Positions 1 through 12,296 of a stretch of 64,000 nucleotides of DNA are shown here, in pieces. Under the pieces are notes generated by a model, which made no database searches, was not told where the DNA came from, and was given only the letters and a program-made list of their open reading frames with translations. The first letter of the stretch is position 1; every line of letters starts with the position of its first letter. The stretch is from Carallia brachiata (Eukaryota > Streptophyta > Magnoliopsida > Malpighiales > Rhizophoraceae). Both the position numbers and the translations under genes were made by a program. Location of the stretch: positions 4,927,874 to 4,991,873 of the forward strand of contig JADCRB010000026.1 of NCBI GenBank assembly GCA_021464245.1, given 5' to 3'.

Positions 1-392
1 TTCATTGTAGAATTTGTACTAGTAAACCAATTGTCTGGGGATCAATAAAACCTTTTTTTTTTTTTTTTTATACTGTTTCTATGAATACTTTAGTATGGTG
101 CCAAACAGCACCGCAGAATGCAAATCCATTTCTAGGGCTTCACACATACAGTCGCCAGTTGACATAACAGATGGTGGCTTTTGTTTGACGCTGCTACACT
201 TATAATAACATTATGTCAGTCATGATGGCTGAAATTAAATGATAGTGCCACTAAGAAACACACACAGTGAATATGTGTGTGTGCGCGCAAGTGTGCACGA
301 GTGTGTAATAAAGAAAACATACAACGGATAACCAACCATTGAAAAGTCTGAAATTTATGAAAAAATTAAAAAAAAACGCTGCAAAGCTTACC

Positions 393-3300
393 CTCAATCT
401 GTATTTGTAGACCATATACCCTCCACCACCAGCCATAGCCAAGCCAATAAAAATAACCCAAACAGCACCCCATGCCGATCTAACTTCTGTACCTGTCTTG
501 CCTGCAGATCATATGATGTAATAGTCATCTACAGAGTCCATTTCTGAATAGAAAACTTTGTCACCATCGTCTTCCGACTTACTTATGCAAGTATCATGAT
601 CCCTGATATACAGGAGATCACCACTGCAAGTGCAATCATAGCTTCCCCATGTATTTTTGCAGGTACATTCAGGGCACTGACAAGCTTTCTTTTCTTTGCA
701 TTCATCAATATCTGCACCGTCAATAATAAGAAGTTAACAAACATCTGATTGTCCTTGACATGACTCTTACAGTAATCAAGGCAAAAAAAGTAAAATCTAG
801 TGACTTGACATAGCTTGTCAGTTTTCACTATGAGAATTCATTTCTATTCATATTGATGAGGTAGGATATCCTGATAGATCAAGCACAATCAGATTTTTCA
901 AACTGAATTATTGGCCCCCTTTCTAAACCTCTATTTTATAAGTACAAATCAATCCACACTTGGACCCACATGCAGAAGGTCAGTAATTACCACTTGGAAC
1001 TTTTTTTTTTTTGGGGGGGGGGGGGGTGTCTATGAGGAGGTGCATAAAGGTACCTCTCCCCATTCCCATAAAACTTATATCTCCCTTCCTATAATTAAAA
1101 CCCGAGACCTCGAAGATAGAGATCTAAATTCTTAACAGTATGGTGTCCCCTGAGGGACTTGAACTTGCCTTTTTTAATAAACAGCTGAACAACCCGTGGA
1201 CTAGACATGAGTCAAAGGTGTGAAATTTCATGAACCATCAAGGATCAGCTCACAAGCCAGATTAATGTCAGCTGACTGATTAACTTGTAGTTACATGTGA
1301 AAAGAGTGAAAACAGTCCTCATTTCAAGATACAACAGAGCATAAAACGTAAGCACCAAATCAATGGAAGGAAACCAAAATCACCAATCACCTGCCCATTG
1401 AAGAAAAGCTAGGGGCTTTTGATACACATGGCTGTAGATTCTTGACTAGGAATTTATTCTTGGCAACAAAACAATATTGGACCAAAAAACACAGGATACC
1501 ATCTACCAGTCTATTAATGGTTTATACCCCAAGACTGACGATCAAAATCCACTGCCCTGGAATAAGCCGACAATAAAAGTGACAGCATCAGCATCTCATA
1601 CCTTCACAACTTTTGACACCATCGCCTTTGAACCCTTGAGGACACTGGCATTTACCACCATCAGTATCCTGGTCACAGGGGTTTATCAGAGCCTAACCCA
1701 AATAGATGCCCAAAATAACGAAGAGTTGGAAATTAAATTATCACTAACCAAACAAGCAGAGAAGCTGTATCCATTTTTGGATTCATGCCAACAGCCTCCA
1801 TTATTTATCTTGCACCTCCCAGATCCACTCACTTCAAAGCAATGAATGTACAATTAACTTGAATCATAGCATAAAAAAACTGAAAATAACCTAATATTCC
1901 ATTAAAATCTTAGAACGTGTAGCTGCCTCTTTTCTAAATTGTTTTTAAAACGTTCACCAGTAATATCTAGGAGGCAAACAAGAAACAACCAGGTAACATT
2001 TTCCATGTTTTCAACAAAGTATGATCCACCAAACTACAGGCCACAGTACACCAGGAAAAAAAAATATATATCATTTCAAACCATGGGTCAGGGTATACCA
2101 CAAAATGTGATTCATCTTGTGCCGTGGAGTGAAACAAATAATTTACTATGGAGTATTCAGGCATTACGGTACAAAGAGAGTCAAATTAACACTTTCCTTT
2201 TTAAATACATACAGATACAGTAACCTAGTAGCATTATAAAAAACTGGAACTTTTGCCCTGCATAGCCTAACATTAAATTGCGATAGAGGATGCAGATATG
2301 TCAATTTTGCTGTACATCTAGGATGTGCTCAAATAATGTGATTGACCACATTTAACCTGAGCAAGAAGAACCAGATGGTAACCAACGATGTCTGGGTTGG
2401 TTTAGATTTGAACTACACTGCCCTTCATTTAACCTGAGCAAGAAGTACCAGATGGTAACCAACGATGTCTGGGTTGGTTTAGATTTGAACTACACTGCCC
2501 TTCCTGACTATCCTTATCTATAAAACATCATAAAGACGTCATATTTGATTATACAATGGTCAAAAAATTCCAAATTTATTTATCACACAAACATAACATC
2601 AGTATTCCACCAAATAAAATTATCAGATCATCGCCATTTATTCAAAATTTGAGACGAGCATTTTTACTCACCTTCACAGTGGCTGTAACCGTCCCCTTTG
2701 AATTGCACACCATCAACAAGGGGGCATTCGCAAACCCTCCCACGGAATGTATCCTGAGGACAAAAACGCAACCATCCACACATAAACAAGAAATCTCAGA
2801 GCGCATCCAGACATACACACACAAATGAAGGGGAATAAAGCTTCTATTTGTACCTTGCAGGCCGTAATGTTGGCCGCAACATCTCGCCAGCAACCTCCAT
2901 TGTTGTCTAAGCACTCATTTGTCTCAACATCTGCCACAGATACATTCACATACATAATATGATGTTCAGAATAAGCAAGTTATCTAGGCTAGGCCATCCC
3001 CACACAATTTTAATCCCAAAAATGTTGAGCAGGAACAATAAACAGAGTATGATCCCAACCGACAATTACAGTGTCCATTCTTAAAACTCAAAACCTCTTA
3101 TCCTCAGAAGCTGGAGTCTTTTACCAAGCATCAGACTATGACCTGAAACTAGCACCTTAACTAGCACCAAAAAAGCAGAACAAAACTTACCACCAGTCAA
3201 GCAGACAGCTGGTTCAGTCGTTTCCTCAAAACCAGCACATATGGCCTTCAAGACTGCACCTTTCTCCAGCTTTCCTGAAATCACATGTTTTGGTAGGTAA

Positions 3301-5763
3301 ATTTTAAAATAAAATAAATAAATAAATAAATAATAAAAAACAAAAGAAACAGATTAAGAATTGCATGGCCAGACAAAAAAATGGACAAGTTGGGAATTAT
3401 AAGCACATAGTCGCAGACCTCGATACTGTCGGTTGTTGACCACAATGGTAGGCAATATAGTCACATCACCTCTAGATCCCTTTCCAACCTACAAGAAGGT
3501 CAAGGTAAATCAAAATTTCCAAGACTAAGAGGTGGCAGAAAATATTGAAAATTACTTTAAAGACATGAAAAGTACTTAAATATCATAATTCCATCGTATA
3601 CAGATAATCGATGATTACCTGGGCATCTTGTTCCGATTTCAGAACAGGATTATCAGAATCAGCATTCGGGTCTCCCATACAATTTTCAATCTTTCTACCA
3701 TCAAGCCCTGAGAAAGTACCACAACAAGAATAAAAATTACTCAACAAGACCAGCGTAGGTTTTTTTCTTTTTCCCCACGTTTAAGCACTATCAATGCAAC
3801 AACAAATTACTCACCAAGAGATTTGATGACAGCATCAGCACATTCCTTATTGTACTTTTTCTCCTTCATGGGACATCTGATTTGAAAATCAGTTACGTAG
3901 TCCCACCAAATCCAAGGTTTCTTGTTCTCATTTGCCACTTTAAAAACACATAGTTGCCTTAAATTTTCAAGAACAACATCTTTCCCCTCATAACCTGTGC
4001 TGAAATCCTGTTCAGGATCAGGGGCACAGTATCTTCCATGATTTATGCACTGTGACTTGCACTGGCGACTCAAAGTAAATGCCTGAGGGCAGTACCAAGT
4101 AATGTAGTGGGGTGTAAACTGAGTGTATCCACTTTTCTCAAGTATCTGTGCTGCACCCCGAAAATCTTTCACAAATTCCATCAACATATCACATTTGACA
4201 CCACATTCATCATTGCTGCTGGTCCATAATTCATACTCTACACGATCATCAGGGTGTGGAACTGCTTCTCTCCAATCAAGATTCACATAAACCATCTCCC
4301 CACTACTTATAGCTTTCTTTAATGTTTCACCGAAGCTTTTATCGATAAGGGCTGAGGGTATTGTTATGTTCTCAATGTACTTTGCAGAGGAGCCATCCTC
4401 TTCGGGGGAATCCATGGTTATCAATGCTTCATCAATGTTGTCTGCAACAAGTGCAGCAGAAGCACCAGCCTTCTGGACATTCCATACCTTCAAAGCGAAA
4501 AAGCAATCTAAAAGAAATGAAAAGCAGTCATTATGAGATTGGTATAATGAATATGCATATTCTTATCAAGTCGAGCGATCAATTTGCAAACTTTAGTTCT
4601 AAAACATGAAGTACGACAGGACATAGATTCATAAACTTATATTTCATATGCCTCAACGGAAGCTCCTAACTTTCTGCAAGAAGTGCGGCAGATGTGGATA
4701 TGTATGCATCACAGCACCCACAAGTAGTAGATGCGACAACATTTGAAACGTCATGGTCCCAAATCCAGTTCATAATCTACATTATTGGATTCCTTCATTA
4801 CAATTCCATTTTAGCCTGAAAGGTTCTTCTCAGTTTAACCATTTGCATGCCATTTCCATCAAAGCATAGGCAACATTAAAGTCTCAGGGAATGTAATTAT
4901 CTCTATAACAACTTAAAATAACTGGACCAAAACACAAAAGGGTCACAACACTGTTAAACTTGAAGTCAAACTGAACCTGAATTGTTTAAATTAAACCAAA
5001 CTAAATCTACATAAACTACTCTCTTAAACAAACTAGCAAATATAAGTGAACCAGAAGGACGAACGAGAACATGTCCACCAAATAATTAAAAAAAAAAATC
5101 CACTCACAACAACTGGATCATTTTTCTAGGAAAAAAAAAACGCTAGAAAGATCAAAAGCGAAACCTACCGAAATAATTTTTTTATAAAAAAAAAAAAACC
5201 CACATGACTGATAGCCACAAAGAGTTCAAAAGAAATAAACTTGATTTAAATTAGTGATAGAGTTCCACACAATCAGCGGCAAACTTTTAAAAAAAAAAAA
5301 AAAAGCCAAAATACACCATAGATCTCCTGAATCCAATCAAATTGGCAATATAAAAAGAGAATGGTGCCTCTCCAGTCAAGATATACAAAACCTATTATGC
5401 TTCAAATTGCCCAATAAAAACAAGGTAACAAGCCAAAAGTACCAAAAAGATACCTCCACGATCGACCAACACAAAAGTGGGCAAAGCTCCAGGCTTGGAC
5501 TTGAACGAAATCCCAAACTCATCAAACTCCTTGCAACCCTTCCTGTTATCTTTAGGATAAACCACAACCCCAGCCATACTGCCCCCATATTGGGGTATCC
5601 CAAAATTCCCAATTGCACTATCATAAGTCCCCCTTATTTTATCCGGCGATGTCACCCTCAAGCTATTCTTCTCCACCACAAACTTTCCTAAAGAACTTGG
5701 CACAATCAATGAAACAAACAAGAACCCCACCCATATTCCTAAAGATGCTTTCTTTAGCTCCAT
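393..5763 (-). CDS. VSR: Vacuolar sorting receptor (BP80/VSR family), 3' end outside window
   Basis: Type I membrane receptor that binds vacuolar sorting signals of soluble cargo and carries it from Golgi/TGN toward the prevacuole. Exons read (5' to 3'): 5763-5454, 4507-3815, 3707-3619, 3488-3419, 3274-3191, 2930-2854, 2753-2672, 1831-1749, 1668-1602, 711-583 and 501-~393; phases agree throughout. About 597 residues are present. Start is ATG at 5763 (MELKKASLG); the upstream in-frame codon at 5778 is GTG, not ATG. A signal peptide (about residues 1-26) leads into the protease-associated cargo domain, then a central Cys-rich region, EGF-like repeats ([22 protein letters not shown]) and a calcium-type EGF ([18 protein letters not shown]), and one membrane helix ending [13 protein letters not shown]. 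The expected cytosolic tail with the YMPL sorting motif is absent from bases 1-392, so the last exon lies left of the window. The exact VSR paralogue is not decided. Confidence 0.95.
1007..1165 (-). mobile_element. Possible SINE-like insertion with poly(A)/C tail in VSR intron
   Basis: On the minus strand a stretch with a Pol III B-box-like element (gaggtctcgggtttt) is followed by about 100 bp, a C run and then a 12-A run at 1000-1012. This is the shape of a short retroposon. No clear target-site duplication was found, so the ends are approximate. Confidence 0.35.
2351..2503. repeat. Two-copy 77-bp tandem repeat in a VSR intron
   Basis: Copies at 2351-2427 and 2428-2503 are nearly identical: I see one A/T difference early in the unit, and the copies diverge at the last bases. 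The unit begins tttaacctgagcaagaag. It lies in the intron between the 2672-2753 and 1749-1831 exons and touches no splice site I use. Confidence 0.9.
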
Positions 5764-6227
5764 CCTCTTGAAATCCACTCAAAAAGCTCAACACATTATG
5801 TGGGTTTTGCTTCTGGGATCAACCGATCAAGCTAAAGTGATAAAGATTCGAACTTTTTTTGGCAGCAGTGCAATAGAAATGTGGGTCCGTGTTAATTTTT
5901 TGCGTATTTGGAAATAAAAATCAAGAAATTGGGTTTTATTATTTCTACTGCTGTCAAAAGGGCATGTATGGAGTTCGCTGCTCCTCGGTTTTTGTCTCTT
6001 CCCCTTTTTTTTTCGGTCGCGTGAAGCAGGTTTTGTCGTTGCCCACATAAAAAAGTTTGTGTCTTGCAGGGGAAACGTTAAACAAACATCAACGTCTCCA
6101 AATCCAAGAGACGATCTTTATGATGTGATGATAATATCTGTATCGTAATCATTTTTCACAAAATAAAAAATCTTGAACAGGCAATTATGTAAATATAATA
6201 AACATGTACGGATTTAAATTATTTATC

Positions 6228-6302
6228 ATAAAATATGTATTAAATTTAAAAAATAAAAAATAAATAAATTTTAAATATTATTAAATTAATTACATATTTT
6301 TT
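6228..6302 (-). repeat. Dispersed AT-rich repeat, copy 1
   Basis: The reverse complement contains gtaattaatttaataatatt followed by a tttttaaatttaata stretch. It matches copies at 36235-36305 and 60050-60110 closely enough to suggest one dispersed element family, probably a MITE. Low sequence complexity limits certainty. Confidence 0.5.
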
Positions 6303-7689
6303 ATTGTACTCTTAATTTTTTTATACAAAAAAAATAATGACTGCCTTATTTCTTTTATCATTTGTTCGAATTGAAAATAAAAAAATAAAAAATTTAATCA
6401 CAATCAGTGAACAATATACTTCCAAATGGCTAATTATTCTATTTATTTAGCCCATAATCCGCATTGCATATTGTGTCGATGACGATATGACACGTCATAT
6501 GAAGTTATTAGGGTTTGAAAATTATTTTTTGGTACAATTATAGACCAACTAGGCAAAGTTGTTGCATTTGTAATTTTGATATAAATATTAATTAATTAGA
6601 TATGCTTTATACATTGATTAATTAATATTGTCCCAATATAGAATAGCTTATATATTAAGTACGATACTAAATGAGGAACTTTGTGCTTTCAAGACGGCCA
6701 AGTCACTCTATTGATTAAAAAGTTAGATTTTTATATTTAAGATATTGACTTTTAATTTTATAAAACGAAGTAAAATTTACGAGAAATATAAAAATTACCA
6801 AATATATGTAAATCATAGAAATTATCCCGCTTAATAAATTTTTTAATAAAAAACAATGACAATTTAACAATTACAAGCACTATTTCTCAAAGGAAAAAAT
6901 GTAAGGAAGCAAAAAAGAAAAACAATTACAAGCAGCAAGAAAGGATCAGTTTTCGGTTCCCACAAAAAGGGATTGCAAGCTTTCACCAAATCAGTCAACG
7001 GCAGCACCGCCGGTTTCGCAGCCACCTGAGTCTCAATTTATTAAGTTAGATAGATAAGATCCCACCTTCCAAGTATAAATCCTCTATAACCCCAATCACT
7101 TCGCATGGAGGTTGGCTATAAATGTGAGTAATGGGCGCTGGCCCCCTATGCATTATTTTTTGATCCATCTTTTCTAATGGTTTTGTTTGGCTGAAAAAAA
7201 TATGTATTGGGAGTATATGAATCAATATATATGTATCTTGAAGTCGGTGTCACATGTTTCATCTTCATTTAATTTGTCTCGAAAAGAAAATTCTTTACAT
7301 GGGCCAAATAAATTTTCTTTAAATCTAATTTTGGTATTAACTAGTTTATAATTAAATACTGTTTTACAATAATTTTGTTTATTTTTGTGAAAAAAGAGAC
7401 AATAAAAAGATTTAAATTTAAATTAATATTATAAAAAATACATTAACTTACTATTAAATTATTATCTTAAATAGTCGTCTCGTGTTTTGCATGTCCCAAA
7501 AGCCGAAAAAAAACTGAAAGATATCCTTTCCAGGAGAAATTGGACTGAAAAAAAGGATTCGCAATTTTTTTTATGAGAAATAACAATTAATAGTTAATAA
7601 AATAATTAATGCATAAAATAAAGTACATCCTTATTATGTAATTGCTGCCAAAACAGTACTGTCTGATGCCAAATTCTTCGTTCTAAATC

Positions 7690-7730
7690 GGAGAACCTAT
7701 CGTTAAAAAAAAAAAAAAAGGGAGAACCTA
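7690..7730 (+). mobile_element. Micro-retroposition scar (10-bp TSD, poly(A))
   Basis: The direct repeat ggagaaccta occurs at 7690-7699 and 7721-7730. Between them is only tcgtt, a run of about 15 A and a G. This is the signature of a target-primed insertion truncated to little more than its poly(A) tail. Confidence 0.65.
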
Positions 7731-7763
7731 ATAAGATACCCTTCATCATTTAAGAAATTGTTC

Positions 7764-7805
7764 AAAAAACCACAAAATCACAAAAAAAAAGAAAAACCAC
7801 AAAAT
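7764..7805 (+). mobile_element. Possible micro-retroposition scar
   Basis: The repeat aaaaaccacaaaat occurs at about 7764-7778 and 7792-7805, separated by ca, c, nine A and a G. It resembles the scar just upstream, but its A-rich repeat could also arise by slippage. Confidence 0.45.
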
Positions 7806-8421
7806 ATCAATTTCAAATTCAATTGAAATTGGACACATAAAATTTTTCTCTTGTCTCTCCATTTTATTATGAAATAGTTTGAGAAAACATTTGATTTCTT
7901 TTTTTCAACAAACTGAAACTGTAACTAGTATCTTGTGACTCTGTATAGAGAGATACTAAGTTATAGGCAGTGAACTTACAGTTTAATATTGTACTGACTG
8001 TATGTCTAATTTATTCATTTAATTTAATACGGTTTAATCTCATGATCTCTTATACGAAGAACATTTTTTTTTATTAACAAAAAAATTTGTTACAGACATG
8101 TTAGTCACCAATGTTAATGGTGAAAAAAAAATAAAACAATATATTTTATTACAATCTCCTTCAAACCTATCCAACCCCAATAAATAGCCAAAAAAGAGAG
8201 TATCTCGAGAAAAAAAATATCAGTTTCCCATAAAAAAAAAACTTTAATGGAGAGTACATCCTGCAAGAGGAAAAATGGAATTGGAAAGTGATTAAATCCA
8301 TGGGAGTGAATTGTAGCTTGCATTTAATGCCTTTAGATGAAAAACGTTATTCTCTTATGTGTTTTGAATAACTAACTATTTGTCAAGTTTGCCTGTCAGG
8401 AATTAAAGGAAATGCCAAAAA

Positions 8422-11145
8422 TCAGCATTCAGCAATTGCATTCATGGCAGTCCTCTCAGCATGCTTGAGTAGTATCTCATATATTTTGTTCCTCACCTTC
8501 CAATAAGCTTGTACATCAGAATCATGCAAGCTGGAAGTGCCTTTGCATCTTATATCCAACCACTCACTCACTCTCTTGATCTGGTACATTATTTCGGCTA
8601 CCTGGCCGTCAGATTGTCTGCAACCCATTTGGCCAGCAACCCAATCTAGATAATCCTCAACATAAGTCAAGAACCACACCCTGCAGTCATCTTCCAAGGA
8701 ATTTGCCAGCTCCATGGATATAGACAAGCCACTCCCCTTCACCCATTGTGCCTGGCTGTCCAAATTGGCTGCCAATCCAACATCAAATTCGCCAGTGCTC
8801 TTCTGCCTCCTGACCATCGGTGCACCTTTGGGTTTACTCGTGTGGCCCTTTTTATTTGATTTTTGGGCTTCACTAGTTATGTCTGCAGCTGCAGTTACGG
8901 TTTTCATGTCGTCAGAAGATGGATAGAGATCGGATGCCAAAGCTGTTTTGATCCATAAAGTTGCATTTTCCTTTCTCTCCATTGCAAGTTTTAATGCATC
9001 ATTCACAGAACCTGGGGGTCTTGGATCATCATGAGTAGTTCTTAATGGACTTATGCTTGTTAATGATTGAAACACTGTTCTGGTCCGAGCCAAGCTGTCT
9101 TGAAGACCGAAAAACCTATTAACTGATTGATGCTGGTCAGCTGCCTTCGCTGATTGAAGCTCGGAGAACAAGCTAAAAAGAATAAAAGTATTCATATAGT
9201 CTAGATGAAACAGAAGTAGAAATGAAACAGATTGATAAATGAAGTTAAGACATATGTGCATGCTCAGTTCACACAGAAATCATCAAAGGACTGAAAGCAT
9301 AGAAAGACAAAGTGATGCTGATGTGGGGCCAGGCAAACAGCTTATTTCAGATAAGAAAGAGGAGCATGGCTTACAAATGCGGAGAAAAAGGAGGGGCAAG
9401 CATACAGCAAGGAAATTTTCACATCCAAGAAAATCTTCTGCAATTTGAAATTTAGATTCAAGGCGTCAACAAACATTTACTGATCCACTTTTCATGAAAT
9501 ATTTTATAATCAGGCATTGCAAAAGGTTTCTCTGAATATCTAAGCTTTCTGAAGGCAATAAAATATAGATGGTGATAAGTAAAACTATATTGGAATATTG
9601 AACATATAGTACCTACGTTGACCATAAATTCGATAAACTTCAGCAAGATGTCCCTACCTTAGGCATTTGAGCAATCTCTCGGTAGCAGAAGCTTCTTGTA
9701 AAGCTTCTGCAGCAGCAAGCAGAGCAATGTCTCTTTGCTTCAAAACATCCTGCAAATTATGTTAATCTATTAGATCAAGCAAAAACTCAGCAAAGATAAC
9801 ATAAAAAGTTGAAGTGAAGCAAAATACCTGTCCAAGTTTCACCAGGTTTGAGGGAAGGGACTCCCAGGTTATCATAGCATCTGTCAAGGTTTTATCGCTA
9901 GCTGAACTGGAAGTCACTTTTCGATTGGCAGGATCATCACTTTTTTTTCTGGAACCTGAGATACTACTTTTTCTGTAAAGTTGGGATGATCTTGTGCCAA
10001 CGCCAATGACTGATGATCTCTTTGTTTTGGTGCTTGAGTTGTCATCAGAGCTATCATACCTAGATGAATGGACTGGAAAATTCTGTTGACAAACAAACAG
10101 CAGATAGGTACCCTAAATCATTATCATTATCCTACCACCAAGATCATATGCCATCAACTTCATTGCATCCCCCAATGTACACAAATTTGTAATAATGTTT
10201 ATCCAAACTTTACAATTGACAGTGCAAAATGTTCTCACTAAATTTGCAAGCAAATCAAAGAGAGCTCTAGGCACTCACATGGACACTAGGACTGCCCGAA
10301 TCAGGTTGCAGCTCGCGCTTTACAACTGGGGTGTCCAATAAATCCCCCAATTTTGTAGTTTCGCTTGCACTCCAGCTTCTTCTCTTGAATACAGAAGAGG
10401 AAGATGCAGTTGAAATCGTACTTTCCACATCATCGTCAACACGTCTTGATCTACCTTTCCCAAATCCCTTATCATAAATTTCCACATCGCTCCTTTTAGG
10501 CCTGTAACTTAAGGCCTTTCTAGATGTCCCCTCATCCAAGCCTACTTTTGGAGCACTCAAAGACCGAGACTTTCTGATTGGCCTCTTATTTGCCATATCG
10601 TCACTCTCTTCAATTATCCAACTCAGGCCTCCTGCTCTACCAGTTCCCTCATTTGAGCACAACTTTGAAGCAACCAACCATCGGGAAATCTCACTTGGCT
10701 TCTTCATCATGGTCACATCTCCTCCATTCTCTTCAATTATAGACTCCAAATTAGACCGACCAAGAGACATTCCCAAATTATGCAAGGGAATAAGATCTTT
10801 GGGATTCCCATTACATGGATGCCTGCCAGGAAGGGGCCTAATGCCTTTAAGCATTGGAACAGGATAAGCAGCCTCCAATTTATCAACATATATAAATTGG
10901 CCAAGATGCAATTTATCACACAAAACCATATCATCTTGTTCTTGTGGCAAAGAAACATACAATGCATGTGATAAATCAGAGACCTTTAAGAAAAATCCTT
11001 GATTAGGCCAAAGATCACCTTCCCTCAGTAGAGGGATTATGCTTCTAATCTGCAACAACACGGGTTCACAATCACGTTTGGTATTTCCGTCAACATCCAT
11101 TTCTTGAAGAAATTTCACAAGAACCCCAGAACTTAATTCTGCCAT
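8422..11145 (-). CDS. DUF936 family protein
   Basis: Plant-specific protein of unknown biochemical function, 654 residues. Exons: 11145-10279, 10082-9828, 9749-9658 and 9172-8422; phases agree. Start is ATG at 11145 ([16 protein letters not shown]), the usual beginning of the DUF936 domain, although upstream in-frame ATGs exist in the same open stretch. The N-terminal ~130 residues hold the conserved block ([61 protein letters not shown]). The middle is basic and Ser-rich with many RRSWSAS-like stretches and is probably disordered. The C-terminal ~250 residues hold a second conserved helical region ([20 protein letters not shown]). Some DUF936 proteins have been tied to microtubules, but nothing here shows that directly. 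The DUF call is strong; the role is unknown. Confidence 0.9.
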
Positions 11146-12296
11146 TTTCTTCATGAAAAAGATCAAAGAAAGATACCAAACCGAAGATTTTCTCATGCAA
11201 AAAAAAAAAAAAAAGAATCTTGAATCAATCAAACAGAAAATAAGGAAGGATAAGGGGGTAATGAAGATAATGAAGTAAATGGGGTTGTTATATTTTTCTT
11301 CTGGTTCTGGTTTCTGGGTCTATTTTGATTTGATTTGATGATTGGATTGGAGATGTGGGGCAGGCAAATCTAATCTAGGGTTCCTTCACCCATGTTCATA
11401 TGACAGTTATGGAAGTTTTCAAGAAACAGAAGCCAGGGGGCTCTTGACTCCCAACCTTTTCGTATCTCTGCATAACCGCCAATATTCTGCAGGAATTAGA
11501 GGCTGCAGTGCGTTTTCTTTTCTGTTTTTTTTTTTCCCCCCATTAATTGTCTTATTTTTTTTAGTCTAAAATATTTGTCTTTTTCTCCTTTTTTTTTTTT
11601 TTTTTTTTTCTTAATATGAGTAGTCTCAACTCTCACGCTCTTTGCCACATCAGGATGGAGCTGATGACGTACTGCCAGAAGGAGTGACACCTTCTAGCCG
11701 GATAAATAGTGACCTCTTCCCGTATAAATTTAGAAATTATTTAATTTATTTATTTAGTATTAAGAAGTTTATTAAAATATTAAATTATGTGATATTATTA
11801 ATTTTTTTAAAAATAAATCTGACAATTTCTTTTCTCATATTTGAAAAAGAGACTTCCAACTCTAATAAAAACCTAAATTTTTAACTATTGGATTTTCCTT
11901 ATTTTTCTTTCTTTAATTTAAAGAAAGCATAATGGCCATTTGAAAAGTAGGGCATGCACTTATGAGATGAAAACTAACCCATGCTATTAGGCATAAGGAG
12001 CCAGAAACGAGGTCCATGCATTAGTACACAGCCATTACAGCCCCATGTCCAAGGGATGCCTAAAAGCAGATAACTTCTTCATATTAAGCAGATCAAGCAA
12101 TTCAATAAGGTCGCTACGCAAGATATAAATCGTTCACAAAAGGTTCAATTTCAACAACCTTGTGCGCAAAATTAGTTTAAACTTTAAACAAAGGGAAAGA
12201 AATTAACGCAAAATTCACATTTCCAAACAAATAACACGGTGAACAAAAGCATCGCCTTACAGGGACCAGAAACTTGACCCTGTCAAAATGCTGCTC
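11146..12296. other. Intergenic: DUF936 leader/promoter and downstream region of next gene
   Basis: The part next to 11146 has poly(A)/poly(T) tracts and a pyrimidine-rich stretch at about 11515-11610 expected of a promoter and leader. Bases from about 11900 to 12296 are probably the 3' UTR of the arginine-rich gene. No further gene is seen. Confidence 0.5.

Larger units (their letters stand above)
5764..8421. other. Intergenic: VSR 5' leader and AT-rich DNA
   Basis: The first few hundred bases are presumably the VSR leader and promoter. The rest is AT-rich, with poly(A) scars at 7690-7730 and 7764-7805 and one copy of a dispersed AT-rich repeat at about 6228-6302. I see no gene. Confidence 0.6.

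Noticed and set aside
5395..5778. Longer VSR start (MDFKRM...)
   Set aside because: The codon at 5778 is GTG; the first true ATG in frame is at 5763 and gives a better signal peptide start.
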